Positions 46,205-57,830 of a stretch of 64,000 nucleotides of DNA are shown here, one piece after another. Every line of letters starts with the position of its first letter. The first letter of the stretch is position 1. The position numbers and the translations under genes are program-made. Source of the DNA: Planococcus citri (Eukaryota; Arthropoda; Insecta; Hemiptera; Pseudococcidae); assembly GCF_950023065.1 (NCBI RefSeq), contig NC_088678.1, positions 60,480,460 through 60,544,459 on the forward strand, written 5' to 3'. The notes beneath the pieces are model-generated. The model worked only from the letters and a program-made list of their open reading frames with translations. It did not search any database and had not been told where the DNA came from.

Positions 46205-46800
46205 CATTGGTTTCCCAGGTCTGTCTGTCTGTCTGTCTTTCTGTCTGACCTCTCAAGGTCACGGACCCGTGTGTCTAGCCTTTCATGTTCATCAATCTGC
46301 CTATCTGATCTCTACAAGGTCGGCTGTCTTCCTGTCTGGCCTCTTTAAGGTCATGTGTCCACCTGTATGGCCACTTGATGCCATTAATCTGCCTGTCTGG
46401 CTTCTTAAGGTCATTGACCCCTCTGTTTGACCTCTTAAGGTCGCAGACCTACCTGTGCATGTAGCTTTTCATGGTCTCGTCTACCTGTTTGCTGGCCTCT
46501 TGAGGTTATGTGCTCACCTGTCCGGCTTTCCAAGGTCTTTTGTCCACATATCTATCCTCCTAAGGTCAATGACCCATCTGTCTGGTTTCTCAAAGTCGAT
46601 TATTCTACTGTCTGGTCTCTTAATAAGGTCATTGACTCGTGCATCTAGCCTCTCGTGGTTATCTGTCTGCCTGTCCGGCTTCTCGAGGTTGTCTGCATGT
46701 CTGCTAACATGTCTACCTTCTTAAGGCCAATCTGGTCTCTTGAAGTCACTGACTTACCTGTCTAACCTCTCATGGTCGTCTGTCCACCTGCGTGGTCTAG
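46205..46800. repeat. ~30-bp minisatellite (CTGTCTGGCCTCTTAAGGTC)
   Basis: About 18-20 degenerate units of CTGTCTG-CCTCTTAAGGTC-ATNGACCC type cover ~600 bp, with some units missing pieces. ORFs across it (46164-46430, 46455-46724) repeat LSG-like peptides and are artefacts. Confidence 0.85.
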
Positions 46801-49572
46801 ACTTTGAGCTAACTCTCAAATATGTAATTTTGAATAAAAAAATGCACGTCCAGCTGTTTCAAACGATAATACGTTTGAAATTCCTGTAGAAAAGAGAGTT
46901 TGCGCTGGGAAACTTGGTGTATAAACTGGTACCTATTTTAAGTAGGTATTCCACGATTTCGAAAATTTTATGTTTCGTCTATTTTTGGTTTGTTTTGTCG
47001 TTTCAAATGAATTTGTGCTTCCAAAACTTAGCATTTTTTTTGACACCCCCAACAAGAATTTTTACATTAAAAATTCAAAATTTGAGATGATTTTCAAGAA
47101 ATACTATTCGATTACTTACCTATTTTTTTAAATGAAAGTAAAATAAAGTTGAAGGATAATGTGTAATTGAATTTTCAAAAAATCCCTCTCAGCTCTCCTC
47201 CATAGCTCAACAAAATAAAATAATAAACCCAACATAAAAACGAAAAAAAACCAACCTCAGAACTGAACAACGAATACAACTACAAGAGAAACTACGACAG
47301 TAAGCATTTCATTCAACAAACGAAAAGTTTCCATTTTACCTTGACTTTGTACACTTACACACATCGCCGACTCTGTGCAAAGTATATAAATACTCGTATA
47401 GCACAACGTTGTTGTCCTATCCAAGTAGCACACTATAGTATACATATATACCTATGCTATAAAAACGAAAGGCCAATGGAATAAGGTAGAACGGAGGCGT
47501 GGAGAGGTCACGGCTCGGCTATTTTTCACTCTTTCGACAGCTTAACGGCTCACCGACTGGACGAAAATTTCGCTAGACTGACAGAAGCTCGATAATTTGA
47601 AAATTTACCTAACTCGGCATCGTCGTTACACTACACTTTACCAAAATACGAGGACGAGGGCGAAAAGCCGATTCAAATCATCGTACAGTAAAAGGGGGTC
47701 GCGGTCGACAGGATCGTTCGTTAACCTCTTCGTAGTTTTCGTATCTTGGTGTCGATTATTGACTGAAGAAGAAAAAAAAAGAGAACGATTCCGTCGTTCC
47801 AATTTCTATTATTAATTAACGCTTGTGTGCGAGATGGGATCAAGTGAGGTGTTCGGATATCTGTGTATTAGACGGAGGAGAGTTTTGGCCACGTTCACTT
47901 GTATTACGGAAGCGATAAAAGTAAAAAAATTCTTCATAGTTTATCAATTGATGGCGCGCGAACGTATTGATTAGTAATAAAAGACGATGAAAAAAATTGT
48001 TTTTTTAGCCTCATTGGCAGAAAAGGCAAAGGGTAGGGTACTCTACCCACGTATCTTGTACAATCTATATTGCCGAATAATAAAAAGAAAAAAAAAGTAG
48101 AATAGAAAGAAGCAACCAGCCAGATAACGATATTGATTGAAAAGATTGCACACATTATTACGTTGAACTTTACAGCTCCCCCGTCTAATTATAGTTTTAC
48201 CGCTTTGGTCGGATGTAGAAATTATAAAACGGGTGAACGGGATAGAGGAGAGACTAACAGATTAGGATGAGTCGCCTGTGTACTAATTAACACGCACCGT
48301 ACCCTTCTGCCCCCAGCAGCACAAGCTGAGAGCTGTGGTGTGGCACACGTTAATGTGTGTAGAGTAAAACTTTAAAAGTAATGCCTGATATTTTTATTTT
48401 TAGAAAGTAAATGGTCCGATCTTCCATTAACTAATACAGAGAATTTTTATATTTTTAGTTTTTATAGCTATCTCTTAATTACCGTGTTCTTTTAATTGAA
48501 CACGATTCACGGTTTTAAAATAACGTTTTTCACTTTGCTTTTATGGCTTACATATCACATATAGTTCTACGAGAGTACAAAAAAGTAGATAGGTAGTGTA
48601 TGTATACTTACATTTAGACTACCTATAAGTTGTTGTGTGATTTTTAGTCGAATTTGCTTTCTTATTGGAGAAAAAAGTAGTATCTACGTAGCTTATATAT
48701 TAAATATCTCGAGGAATTCAACTGTGATCAAAATTAAGCAACAAAATTAAAATCCACAATTTTTGTTTACAAAAATAAAAAAATGGTTTTTTATTTTTCA
48801 TTTTTGGAATTATTTTCTCGTTAAGAAAACGATTGAAAATTCAATGAATGAGCACGAGGCCCTTTTTTCAAAAATAAACTACCTAAATTTTTCATATACA
48901 CAAGATATATTTTTAATTTAAAACATCTAAACATTTTCATTTAAATCAAAATCAATATCCTTTACATACAAATACATACTTTACGTATTGAAAATTAATG
49001 TTTCATTTTATTGAGGATTTTTTATGAGGAAGGGTAAAGGTGAATTTTCCTCCCATGAGCTATTTAATAAAATTTAGTACCGAAGAAAAACTTCCCCAAA
49101 ACCGAATTTTTTTGTAAGATAGGTAATTAGGTATACTTAGTAACAAAAGATAACTTTTAAAAAATTACCTGATCTAGATGTAAAATTCATTTGATATTGA
49201 TAATCACATAAGACTAATCAATTGTATATTTTTATTCAATTAATTTCTGTCAAAAAAAGAGCCATTTTCGCAATCTTTATTAAAAAAGTAGGATTTTTTT
49301 GCAATTTCAACAAACAAATAAGACTGAGTGAGACAAATTATGACAAGAAAAAAAACCTGTGTTTTTTAAACTTTAGCAAAAAGTAGACTAATAAGTAAGT
49401 AAACAAACAAAATAGTTCTTTTTATAGCAATTTTTACAAAAAAATCAGATTTTTTGCGACGAAAACAATTTGGAAATGTTTGAATTTTTGAGTATGAAAG
49501 CAGGTTATTTTTTGCATTTTTTCTTCACAATTTTCACATAAAAATGTGTTTCTTTATGACAAACATACCTAA
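46801..49572. other. Mostly unique sequence; possible promoter-type patch
   Basis: 47160-48400 is less AT-rich than its surroundings. TATAAAAA at 47458-47465 is followed within 15 bp by GGCCAATGG and a GC-richer stretch with a 72-codon basic ORF (47597-47815). This could be a gene's 5' region, but no exon was confirmed. 48400-49572 is AT-rich with nothing recognisable. Confidence 0.35.
47458..47465 (+). promoter_or_regulatory. TATA-like site
   Basis: TATAAAAA upstream of a locally GC-richer, CG-containing stretch. No supporting transcript evidence in the sequence. Confidence 0.2.
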
Positions 49573-49596
49573 TCTATATATTAAAATTATGACCGG

Positions 49597-50780
49597 ATTT
49601 TTGTAATACTGAGATCTCAGGAACGGCTGAACCGATTTTGATCGACAAAGTCTCAAAAAAAAGCTTTTGAGCTGTAGATGTGCAGGTTTTTATCAAAAGT
49701 TCAAAAAGTTACACCGTAAAGCTCAAAAAAGCTCAATAATTGATTTTAGCCTATACATAGCGCATTTAACATATACAGGGAAGTACGTATATGAGACCTT
49801 GAAAGAGCATCGAAAGAAGTGTAATGTTGAAGAAAAAAGTTTTCAAAAAAGTTGCGCCTTAAAGCTCAAAAAAGCTCAATAATTGATTGTAGCCTATATT
49901 TAGCGTATTTGACTCATGTAGTATGTATATTATACCTTGAAAGAGCATTGAAAGAAGTCGAATGTTGAAGAAAAATGTTTACAAAAAAAGCTGCGCTGTA
50001 AAAAGCTCAAAAAAAGCTCAATTATGACTGGATTCTTTTGACTCTAAGATCTCAGTAACGGCTGAACCGATTTTTCTCGAAGATGTCTCAAAAAAAAGCT
50101 TTTGACCCGTAGATGTGCAGGTTTTAATTAAAAGTTCAAAAAGTTGCGCCGTAAAGCTCAAAAAAGCTCAATAATTGATTTCAGCCTATACGTAGTACAT
50201 TCAATGTATACACAGTAGTACATATTTATTATACCTTGAAAGAGCATTAAAAGAAGTCAAATGTTTAAGAAAAAAGTTCACAAAAAAGTTCTGATTCTTT
50301 TGTCTGTGAGATCTTAGCAACTGCTGAACCAATTTTGATAAATGACATATCGAGAAAGGCTTTGAAGTGTAGATGTGCATTGTGCAGGTTTATGTTGAAA
50401 GTTCAAACAGTTACACTATAAGCTCAAAAAAGCTTAATAATCGATTATGCCATATTTGGTGGGTACACAAAAGTACCTACATTGTACCTCAAAAAGTCTC
50501 CGCGGAAAAAAACTTATGACAAAAAAAAAACTTTCAAAAGTTGAAAGTTGTGGTCATGCAGTATTTTATCTTATTTGATGTGTAAAAAAAATATACAGAT
50601 TGTACCTAGAAAGAGCACAGTGAAAAAACCATTCTACACTGTAAAAAGCTTTTAAAAATTGTCGGCAAAAGTTCAGCGAAAGTTTAAAAGTTCATTATGA
50701 GTCGGTTTTTTGTCACAGCAAGACCTCTGCAACAGCTGAACCGATTTTGATAAACAGCCGCTTGATAGAAAGGTTTTGAA
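49597..50780. repeat. Diverged direct repeats within Helitron
   Basis: Four copies of a unit starting ATCTCAG-AACGGCTGAACCGATTTT, followed by GTAGATGTGCAGGTTT and AAAGCTCAAAAAAGCTC words, at ~49608, ~50045, ~50300 and ~50720. Confidence 0.75.
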
Positions 50781-52243
50781 TAGTACATAGATATGCAGGT
50801 TTATGTTGAAAGTTCAACAATTTTCACCATGAGCTAAAAAAGCTTGAAAACCATATACTAAATTTTGAAATGTGAAACGAAGTTACGACAAAAAGTTGAT
50901 TTTATAATAAAAAAACATTCAGGGTGCATCGTCAACATTACCTCATGTCATGAACTATAAAGCTTTCACTGAACTTTTACCATAAACTTTTGTGAGTTTT
51001 TTTCTGTTAAAAATTGTTCTTTAACTTAGATCTTTCAGGGTACAACATAAGTATTTTTGCCTGCCCATCAAATGTTTTTTCAGCATACTACACAATTTTT
51101 TGTACTTTCAACATAAGCTTGCACATCTACACTTCAAAGCCTTTTTACTGAGAGGTTGTTATTTTAGGTCATATACCACATGTCAAGAAGTTTTGAGCTT
51201 TTGCTTGGCTTTTTTTCAGAAATTTTCAAAAGTTGATGATAAAAGTTGAGTGAAACCTCAAAATTTCTTGACATGAGATATTTGACCAGATCAAGTCATA
51301 TACATATATGCAAGGTTGAAAGTTTTCACCAATTTATGCAGAGGGTGCAGCAGATTGAGTCATTTGAGTCGAGACTTTGATAATCTTAGCAAACAGAAAA
51401 AAACTACTGAAATTTTTGGTAATTTCTGATAAAAAATGATTTTTTTAAAACTAAAAAACAAAACATTTTTGTAAATTTAAAAGAAACAAGATTGTTGATT
51501 TGGTAAAAAAAAAAAGAAACTCTCAATTTTAGCAAAAAGTAGCAAGTTTGGTACGTAGTTATCGACAAAAAAAATTATGTAGTTTACATTTTTTGCAATT
51601 ATTTTTGTTGCTTTTATTAGGTAAAACTATAGAGTAAAAAACAAGTTTTTTTTTTGATATTTTTGGTAAGAGTTTGCAATGTTGCCAAAAAGTTATCATT
51701 TTTTTAGACTTTTTAAGAAATGAAACCAGGACTTTTCGCCAATTGTTGGAAAGAGTGATAATACGAGTACTTTTTCGCAACTTTTATTGAAAAACTGGAC
51801 ATTATTTTGATTTTTGATGAGAGTGATTGAGTGTTTTTAGAGAACATTTGGGGAGAAAGCGACGCTTTGGAGTAAATTTTGGACTTTTGGTGATAAAAGT
51901 TGAAATTAAGTAAGTACATATTGAAATTTTTTGCGATAAAACAATATTTTTTTCTGTTAATTTTTAAAAAAGCCTCATCAAGAATTACAATGTTAGCCAA
52001 GAGCGGAACTTTTTGAGAATAAGATATAAACGAAGAAAGACCCTTTCAAAACTTTTCAATAATTATGTATTGCAAAAAAAGTAGAACTTTTTAGTAATTA
52101 TCAATTAACAGTTTCTGGCAAAACAGGTAGATTTTTGAACAATTTTTTGGAAAAAAGGTAGGCCGCAAATTTTTTACAAATTTCATTAAAAGCAAAATTT
52201 TTTATCAATTTTTACCAAAAAGCAAAATTTTGATTGTACTTAA

Positions 52244-52672
52244 GGGGATATTCTCAATACACGGTAGTATGTCTGTCCGCCTGCCAAACTTCAAACACAT
52301 AATTCAAAGCCATTTGTGCATGGAATAGCTTCAAATTGGGTATAATACGTTTTTCAAAACATTTTGAACAATCCTGTGCATGCATTTGTCGATACGTAGA
52401 GTACTTTTTGAAAAAATACGATTTAATGAAATGTTGGACTTTTTGAGATAAAATCCAACGTTTCTTAAAACTGTATTTATTGAAAAACTATTCAACGTAT
52501 TGACAAATGCATGCACAAGATTGTTCAAAATGTCTTGAAAAACATGTATTTCAAATTTGAGCCCATTACATGCATCCACGGCTCTAAATTATAACATTAA
52601 ACTTTGTCCCATAAGACCAATGTAAAATAAGGCATTTTGGTTATACTTCTACTATGTATTGAGAATATCCCC
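52244..52672. mobile_element. 429 bp palindromic MITE, TTAA-flanked (piggyBac-like)
   Basis: Inverted ends GGGGATATTCTCAATACA, with TTAA on both sides (52240-52243 and 52673-52676), the piggyBac target signature. The inside is also symmetric (GTGCATGCATTTGTC versus GACAAATGCATGCAC), so the whole element can fold back. Nested in the Helitron, so younger than it. Confidence 0.82.
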
Positions 52673-52888
52673 TTAATAGGAAAAAAACAAGGCTTTTTGA
52701 CGATAATTGTCAAAAAAATTATACCTTTTTGGAATTCTTTCTGAAAAAGCGAAGCTCATTTTTTTGAATTTTCCAATAACTAACAGTGAAAAAATTGTGA
52801 TCATTCTACATATTAGCTCATGAATTTTTAAAATGTACATTTAGGTTTTGAAGAATCGCGCAGTATGCGCGATTAACGGGTTGGCTAG

Positions 52889-54677
52889 TATGTACTATTT
52901 CTGAAAATATCACTTGACCAAAAGGAGGGTTTTATGAAAAAGAAAAACTATTGAGTAGATAACTTTAATAGAAAACTGGTATTTTTACAATTTTGACCAA
53001 AAAAAAAAAAAAAATAGGTAAATAAGTACCATTTTTGGAAATAACTATGTATTGATTTTTTTCACAATTAATGACCAAACAGCAGGTTCTTGCAATTTTG
53101 GGAAAAAATGGATCTAATTTTCTACACTTTTGACCTTTTTTTTTTTTTTTTTTTTTTTGGGGTATTTGTACTACTTAGTTAATTGATTATTACACCTATC
53201 GTGTCGTGTGAGAGGGTTATCTGGTATATTATTCTTTTTAAAAAAAGAACGTATTTGTTTTCACCAAAAAAAAAATAAAATAAAAAAACATAGTAAAAGC
53301 AGAACAAAACACGTTTTTTAACGCAAGTTTTACAAAAATAATTGTTCTTTTTTGTAATGTTGACAAAAAAAAAAAAAAAAGGATTTTTGGCAAATTTGGT
53401 AAGATTTTTAGTGACAGAAAAAGTAAGTTTTTAAAATATTTTTGACAACCCAACTTTTTTGCAAACTTTGAAAAAAATCAGATTTTTTGTAGCAATAATT
53501 TTGATACAAACCTGTTTTTTTTGCTGGGAATTTTTATCAAAAAAAGATTTTTCCAAAGATTTTGGTAAAAAAAATATCTACTTTTTAGAAATTTTGATGA
53601 AAAAAAACTGTCATTTTGATAAATAGATTTTCATCAACTGTTTCGAGTGGGAAAGATAAAAAAGAACCAAGATGTTCTGGGAAGTTTACCCCTCAAAAAA
53701 CGACTCTTCCTATCTTTCTAGCAAAATAAACAGGTACCTACCTAAGATTTTTTTTTGCAATTTTGACCAAAAATATGAGTTCTTTTTATACTTTTCGACA
53801 ACAGAGTAGAAGTTTTTGCAGCTTTGGCAAAAAAGGTAAGTTTTTGAAACATTTTTGGCAAAATAGTAGCATTTTTGCAGCTTTGGCCAAAAAGCAAGTT
53901 TTTACTTGTTTTTTCCTGACAATCTCCTACGAAAAATAAAAATCCATCGTCTCAATCAAGAAACACAACCTAGCGAATTCTATATAAACCTCCTCATGAA
54001 GGGTGCAATAATCTAGCAATTAAAAACATCTAAAAAAAATAAAAATAAAAAAATAAAACCCAATTTAATTTTCTTGCGAGTTTGAAAAAAATCAGACTTT
54101 AAATACCTATGTAATAAATTTATAATGATAAAAAAAGGAAAACTTTTGGGTAATTTTGTTACAAAACTGTTTTTTTTTTTTTGGCAATTTTGACAACGAA
54201 AAACAGAATTTTTTGCACAAAAAAAAAATACATTGTGCCAATTTTGATGAGAAAAGAACTAGTCATTTTGAATAAAATAGACTGAATTTGGAAGAAAAAA
54301 ACAAGACGTTCTGGGAAGTTTGCCCCTCAAAAAACGTATCTTCGTGCAATTTTGACAAAAATCCGAACTTTTGCTCATTTGTGTGCATTTGAGACAATGA
54401 GGTTCAATGGAAAAAAAATTCTGTAAATTGGTGATTCGGAAGAATGGCAACGTATTGGGGGAATGGTTAGTCGCCTATGTAAGATATATTCGAATGAAAA
54501 TTAATTTCATTCCCAAAATTGTGTTTGAAAACAATGAAAACATCAGAAAAAATCATCAAACATCACGTATCATCAACAAATACATAATTTAAGATGAATA
54601 AAAGCATAAAAAATTTTCACTCAAAAAAAAATTTCCACCGAGAATGCTTAATGATGTAATTTTATTACAACCCTATC
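52889..54677. other. AT-rich sequence with long A/T runs
   Basis: T-run at ~53139-53158 and several A-runs. A direct duplication around CCCCTCAAAAAACG occurs at ~53690 and ~54326. Short Lys/Phe-rich ORFs are not supported. The last ~80 bp is the upstream flank of RNA copy 11. Confidence 0.45.
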
Positions 54678-54984
54678 GCCCGGGAGTGGTGGCGTACTCC
54701 TGTAAATCAAGCTAAGTGGTGGGCTGGTCGGCAGAAACGAACTTTAGCGAAGAGTAAGCAAAGGAGTAGCGAAGCAAACCTGTCGCAGGCGTAGACGTGC
54801 GCAAAACCTGTCGCAGGCGCAGACGTGCGCAAAACCTGTCGCAGGCGCAGACGTGCGCAAAACCTGTCGCAGGCGCAGACGTGCGCAAAACCAGTCGCAG
54901 GCGCAGACGTGCGCAAAACCAGACGGCTAAGCGAACTTCTAGCGATCTCCCAGCAACACTTCGTGAAACTCTGTCGACCATTTT
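54678..54984 (+). ncRNA. Alu-domain-like structured RNA, copy 11 (28-nt repeats)
   Basis: The longest member (307 bp) and the most informative. Helix 2 is GCCC/GGGC in place of GACC/GGTC, a full compensatory pair change. Helix 5 is TGGTCGGCAGA with TCTGTCGACCA, replacing the usual TAATCGG/CCGATTA at several positions on both strands at once. Second-hairpin stem ATC/GGT. The interior contains five 28-nt tandem repeats. Upstream box CTTAATGA at 54647-54654, spacing 23 bp. TTTT at 54981-54984. Confidence 0.65.
54778..54917. repeat. Five 28-nt tandem repeats inside RNA copy 11
   Basis: Units start at 54778, 54806, 54834, 54862 and 54890. Copies 2-4 are identical; copies 1 and 5 differ by a single base. 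Each unit holds two small self-complementary words (CCTG-TCG-CAGG and GCGC-AGACGT-GCGC). The resulting ORFs on both strands (e.g. 54712-54981, 54797-55138) are artefacts of the repeat. Confidence 0.92.
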
Positions 54985-57693
54985 ACTGAATTTTTCAACT
55001 CAACGAGTCGATCAGTCAGGACTGCACCGCTTACATTTCTATAATTTTATTGTGAAAGTGCAACCATCAAAATTAACTACATACTCATCTTTTAAAAAAG
55101 TAATCAGTGAAACAATAACTGTACAGCGAAAAATTTAAAACTGAAAACAATTACCTATCTACCTATATTATTATCAACCCAGGTCTAAAATAGTTCAATC
55201 GGTTTGGTTATCAAAATCTTCTCTTTCAAAATTCCCTCATCTTATTGTTAGCCATCAACTTTCGCGCTGATTTCCAATACGAAAATATGCCACATTAAGT
55301 CGACATAATTGAACGCTTCCAAATTCATGTAGGTACCATAATGCCATACTTAATAAACACCACTTGAGACTTTGTCTGTACATGCAATAATCCTCTTGAA
55401 TATGCCTCTAAATCCACTTCACGTTGAAATATTCTCATTACAAAGCCTCCATCCTTCGTCCTCCTCTATCCATCGTATACCTACTTGAACTACTACCTAA
55501 TCTCGCGAAAAATTACAATTTAGTGGGTTCATATCGCATAGTCCTCGTATATCTTTGTAATATAAAGATATTACCAGCCTACATACTCGTATATGGTAAA
55601 GTATCGTCGCATATTTAACACCACCTCATCGCTCGTTCGCGTTAAATTGCCACTTTTCTTTTTTTAATATTGCTGACATATCGCATTTTACTTTTAATCT
55701 AGCTCGGCTGGTATTAGACTAGTATTGTGTCGAAATCTTCGCACCAAACATACAACAACAACAAAAACGACATAGACGAAAGTCTCATAAGACGCCGTAT
55801 GTAGAGTACAGAAAAAAGGGTAGCTTTGATGTGGAGGGGTTAGAGGAGAGGGTAGCTGCGTGAGAGCTGCCAACACTTATATTAAAATGTTGCAATGTAT
55901 GGAAGATAAATTGACTATTTTGCAGGTGCGCATCGGCCTCGAATAATTTATTCGTTTAATTGAAATTAATCTTGTAATCTATCACGCTTGCCAAGCGCGT
56001 TGACCATTTATCGCGTGTGTATGTATAACCCTGTCCCTCCCCTCTCCCCACCTTCTGAAGCGGCAAGCGGCGCTTCGGCGTCATTTTACTGTAGCTGACT
56101 CTCAAAGTCGTTTCCCTGGTTTCGAAAAAAAAAAATCACCGTTGCTAATCCTCCGACTAACCATAAATAACCCATTCAATTACCACACATCGGCACGTCG
56201 CATATAGTCCTGTACTCTGCTAAAAATTCACTCACTTAGCTTGCTCTTTGATAAATTAATTTATGCGTCGTCGTCGTCATCTCAAGTCGCCTCTCTTCGC
56301 GAATGTTGGTATTACTACGAGTATATGAAAAGGCCCGAAAGCGGCGCACTTTAACATATCAATGTACCCATAAAACGTATGTAAAACCAGTATCAATTCC
56401 TCACTTAGCTTTGATATCAACATCGATGTTCATTAAGCCTCATATGCATGGAAAAAGACAACGCGAAGAAAACACAGGGGAAAAACCAACGTGCTCAGAG
56501 GTAAGCTTTAAAAACATAATCGTCGAAATATTTGAATTTTTTGAAAAATTTCAAGCCATTTTGTTAGGTTGCTTGAAGATCTTTTTCAAAAAATCTGAAA
56601 AACATGACCAAATTCTAGGATCAAAATTCTACAAAAAAAGGCTCAAAATTAAGAATTTTTGTGAAGATTTTTGATTTTCTGTCGAAATTTCAACCCATTT
56701 TGATAGGTTGCATGAGACCTTTCTCAAAAAACCTCAAATACATCTAAAAAAAAATGTTCAAAAAAAGGTTTTGACGAAGATTTTTGACTTCGTATCGAAA
56801 TTCTAACCCAATTTGATAGGTCGTGTGACTCTTTAAAAAAATTTTAAAAATCGTAACCCAATTTATTGCTCAAAATTCCGCAAAAGGGCTCAAAAAGAGT
56901 TTTGATAGAGATTTTTGATTTTTTGTTGAAATTTTAACCCATTTCAATTTTTAATAAATTGTAAGATACTTTCAAAAATCAAACTCTGAAAATTATGACC
57001 CAATTTTGAGCTCTTAATTCTTCAAAAATCCAGTTTGCAGTTCTTTTTCGCTTAGAATTGTGGAGAGCCGGGGAGGGGAGGGATATTAAAATTATTCGAC
57101 CGCGTCCTATTGTGTTCGTTGTTTTTCAGAACAAACTGTTTGATTTGATTTGATTCGTAATGGGTAACAAATAGTTTACGATCCAAACAGAACTGAAATT
57201 AAGATATGATCAGATCCATGGATATATTTTGATCCGAATTTTTGACAATAATTTTGGAAATCTGGAATGATTTTGACAAAAAGAACAAGTGGTTCGTGGT
57301 TCTGGGAGCTAGGTAGTACCTGCCGGGTGTCTGATTGGCTTTCCTAGTTTTCAATTTCTTTTTTTGTCGTGAAAAAAGTAAATAGGAGAAAATTATGATT
57401 ACATATTTTATTTTATTGATCATGAACTAACTCGTCGAAATAAATATATGTATTATTTTATTGCATAATACCTACCTATTCGAGTGAAAATTAATTTTTT
57501 CAAATTCATTCTTGAAATTGTGTAAATTAATAAAAACCTCAGAAATAATCATCAAACAACACATAATTATTATCTACCAACAAGTAGGTCATTTCGAGAT
57601 GAAAAAATTCACGAAAAAAAATTTTCACTCACAAAAATTTTTAATCGTGTACACCTGGTACACCTAATTATGTCATTTTAATCCCCTCTTAAT
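54985..57693. other. Unique to AT-rich sequence, possible exon inside
   Basis: 55100-56500 is mixed-composition, unique-looking DNA. The candidate exon at 56303-56500 is listed separately. From 56500 to 57050, diverged direct repeats of ~125 bp occur (words such as AACCCATTTTGATAGGTTG). ORF 57199-57423 is not supported. The last ~200 bp belongs to the copy 12 carrier. Confidence 0.4.
56303..56500 (+). CDS. Candidate exon ending in TGEKP-like linker
   Basis: An open frame of 66 codons ends NTGEKPTCSE exactly at a strong splice-donor-like GAG|GTAAGC (phase 0). TGEKP is the classic linker between C2H2 zinc fingers and YQCTH could be the start of a finger, but a second cysteine and correctly spaced histidines are not evident. 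If real, it is a diverged zinc-finger exon or a degenerate one. The ORF continues past the donor into AT-rich, intron-like sequence. The first ATG is not necessarily the start; an upstream acceptor was not identified. This could be chance. Confidence 0.22.
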
Positions 57694-57830
57694 GACCGGG
57701 AGCGGTGGCGTACTCCTGTAAACTCAGTCAGTGGTGGTCTGATCAGCGAAACTACAGGCACAAATTACCCAACGCTGGACGTAGGGTATGGGGTATTGAA
57801 GGGTATTATTTAAGAGTAGCTGGTCATTTT
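57694..57830 (+). ncRNA. Alu-domain-like structured RNA, copy 12 (subfamily II)
   Basis: First of four members with a shared interior word. Second-hairpin stem ACT/AGT. Helix 5 is TGATCAGC/GCTGGTCA, a compensated replacement of TAATCGG/CCGATTA with one G-T wobble. The interior has CCCAACGCTGGACG in a TACCC…GGGTA hairpin. Upstream box CCTAATTA at 57663-57670, spacing 23 bp. TTTT at 57827-57830. Confidence 0.62.

Larger units (their letters stand above)
49573..52888 (+). mobile_element. Non-autonomous Helitron, complete ends
   Basis: Starts with TC (TCTATATATTAAAATTATG) immediately after A. Ends CTAG immediately before T. A perfect hairpin (ATCGCGC-AGTAT-GCGCGAT, 52855-52873) stands 11 nt upstream of the CTAG. 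This is exactly the canonical Helitron terminal layout with A|T insertion. The 3316 bp body has no Rep/helicase ORF. It contains diverged direct repeats built on AACGGCTGAACCGATTTTGA (near 49620, 50055, 50315 and 50735) and a nested TTAA-flanked MITE. Confidence 0.88.

Noticed and set aside
46164..46724. ORFs of 88-89 codons with LSGL repeats
   Set aside because: Translations of the ~30 bp minisatellite.
54778..54917. CRISPR-like 28-nt repeats
   Set aside because: Repeats are contiguous with no spacers, in a eukaryotic context; a simple tandem array.
54712..55138. ORFs with repeated RLRLRQVLRTSAPATGF-type peptides
   Set aside because: Produced on both strands by five copies of a 28-nt repeat (not a multiple of 3, so the frame rotates); the repeat lies inside an RNA-type element.
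57740..57755. Hammerhead-ribozyme-like CTGATCAGCGAAA in subfamily II
   Set aside because: The core needs CTGANGA…GAAA with the right stems and a cleavage triplet. Here CTGATCAG is explained as a strand of helix 5, and subfamily I has TAATCGG at this place.
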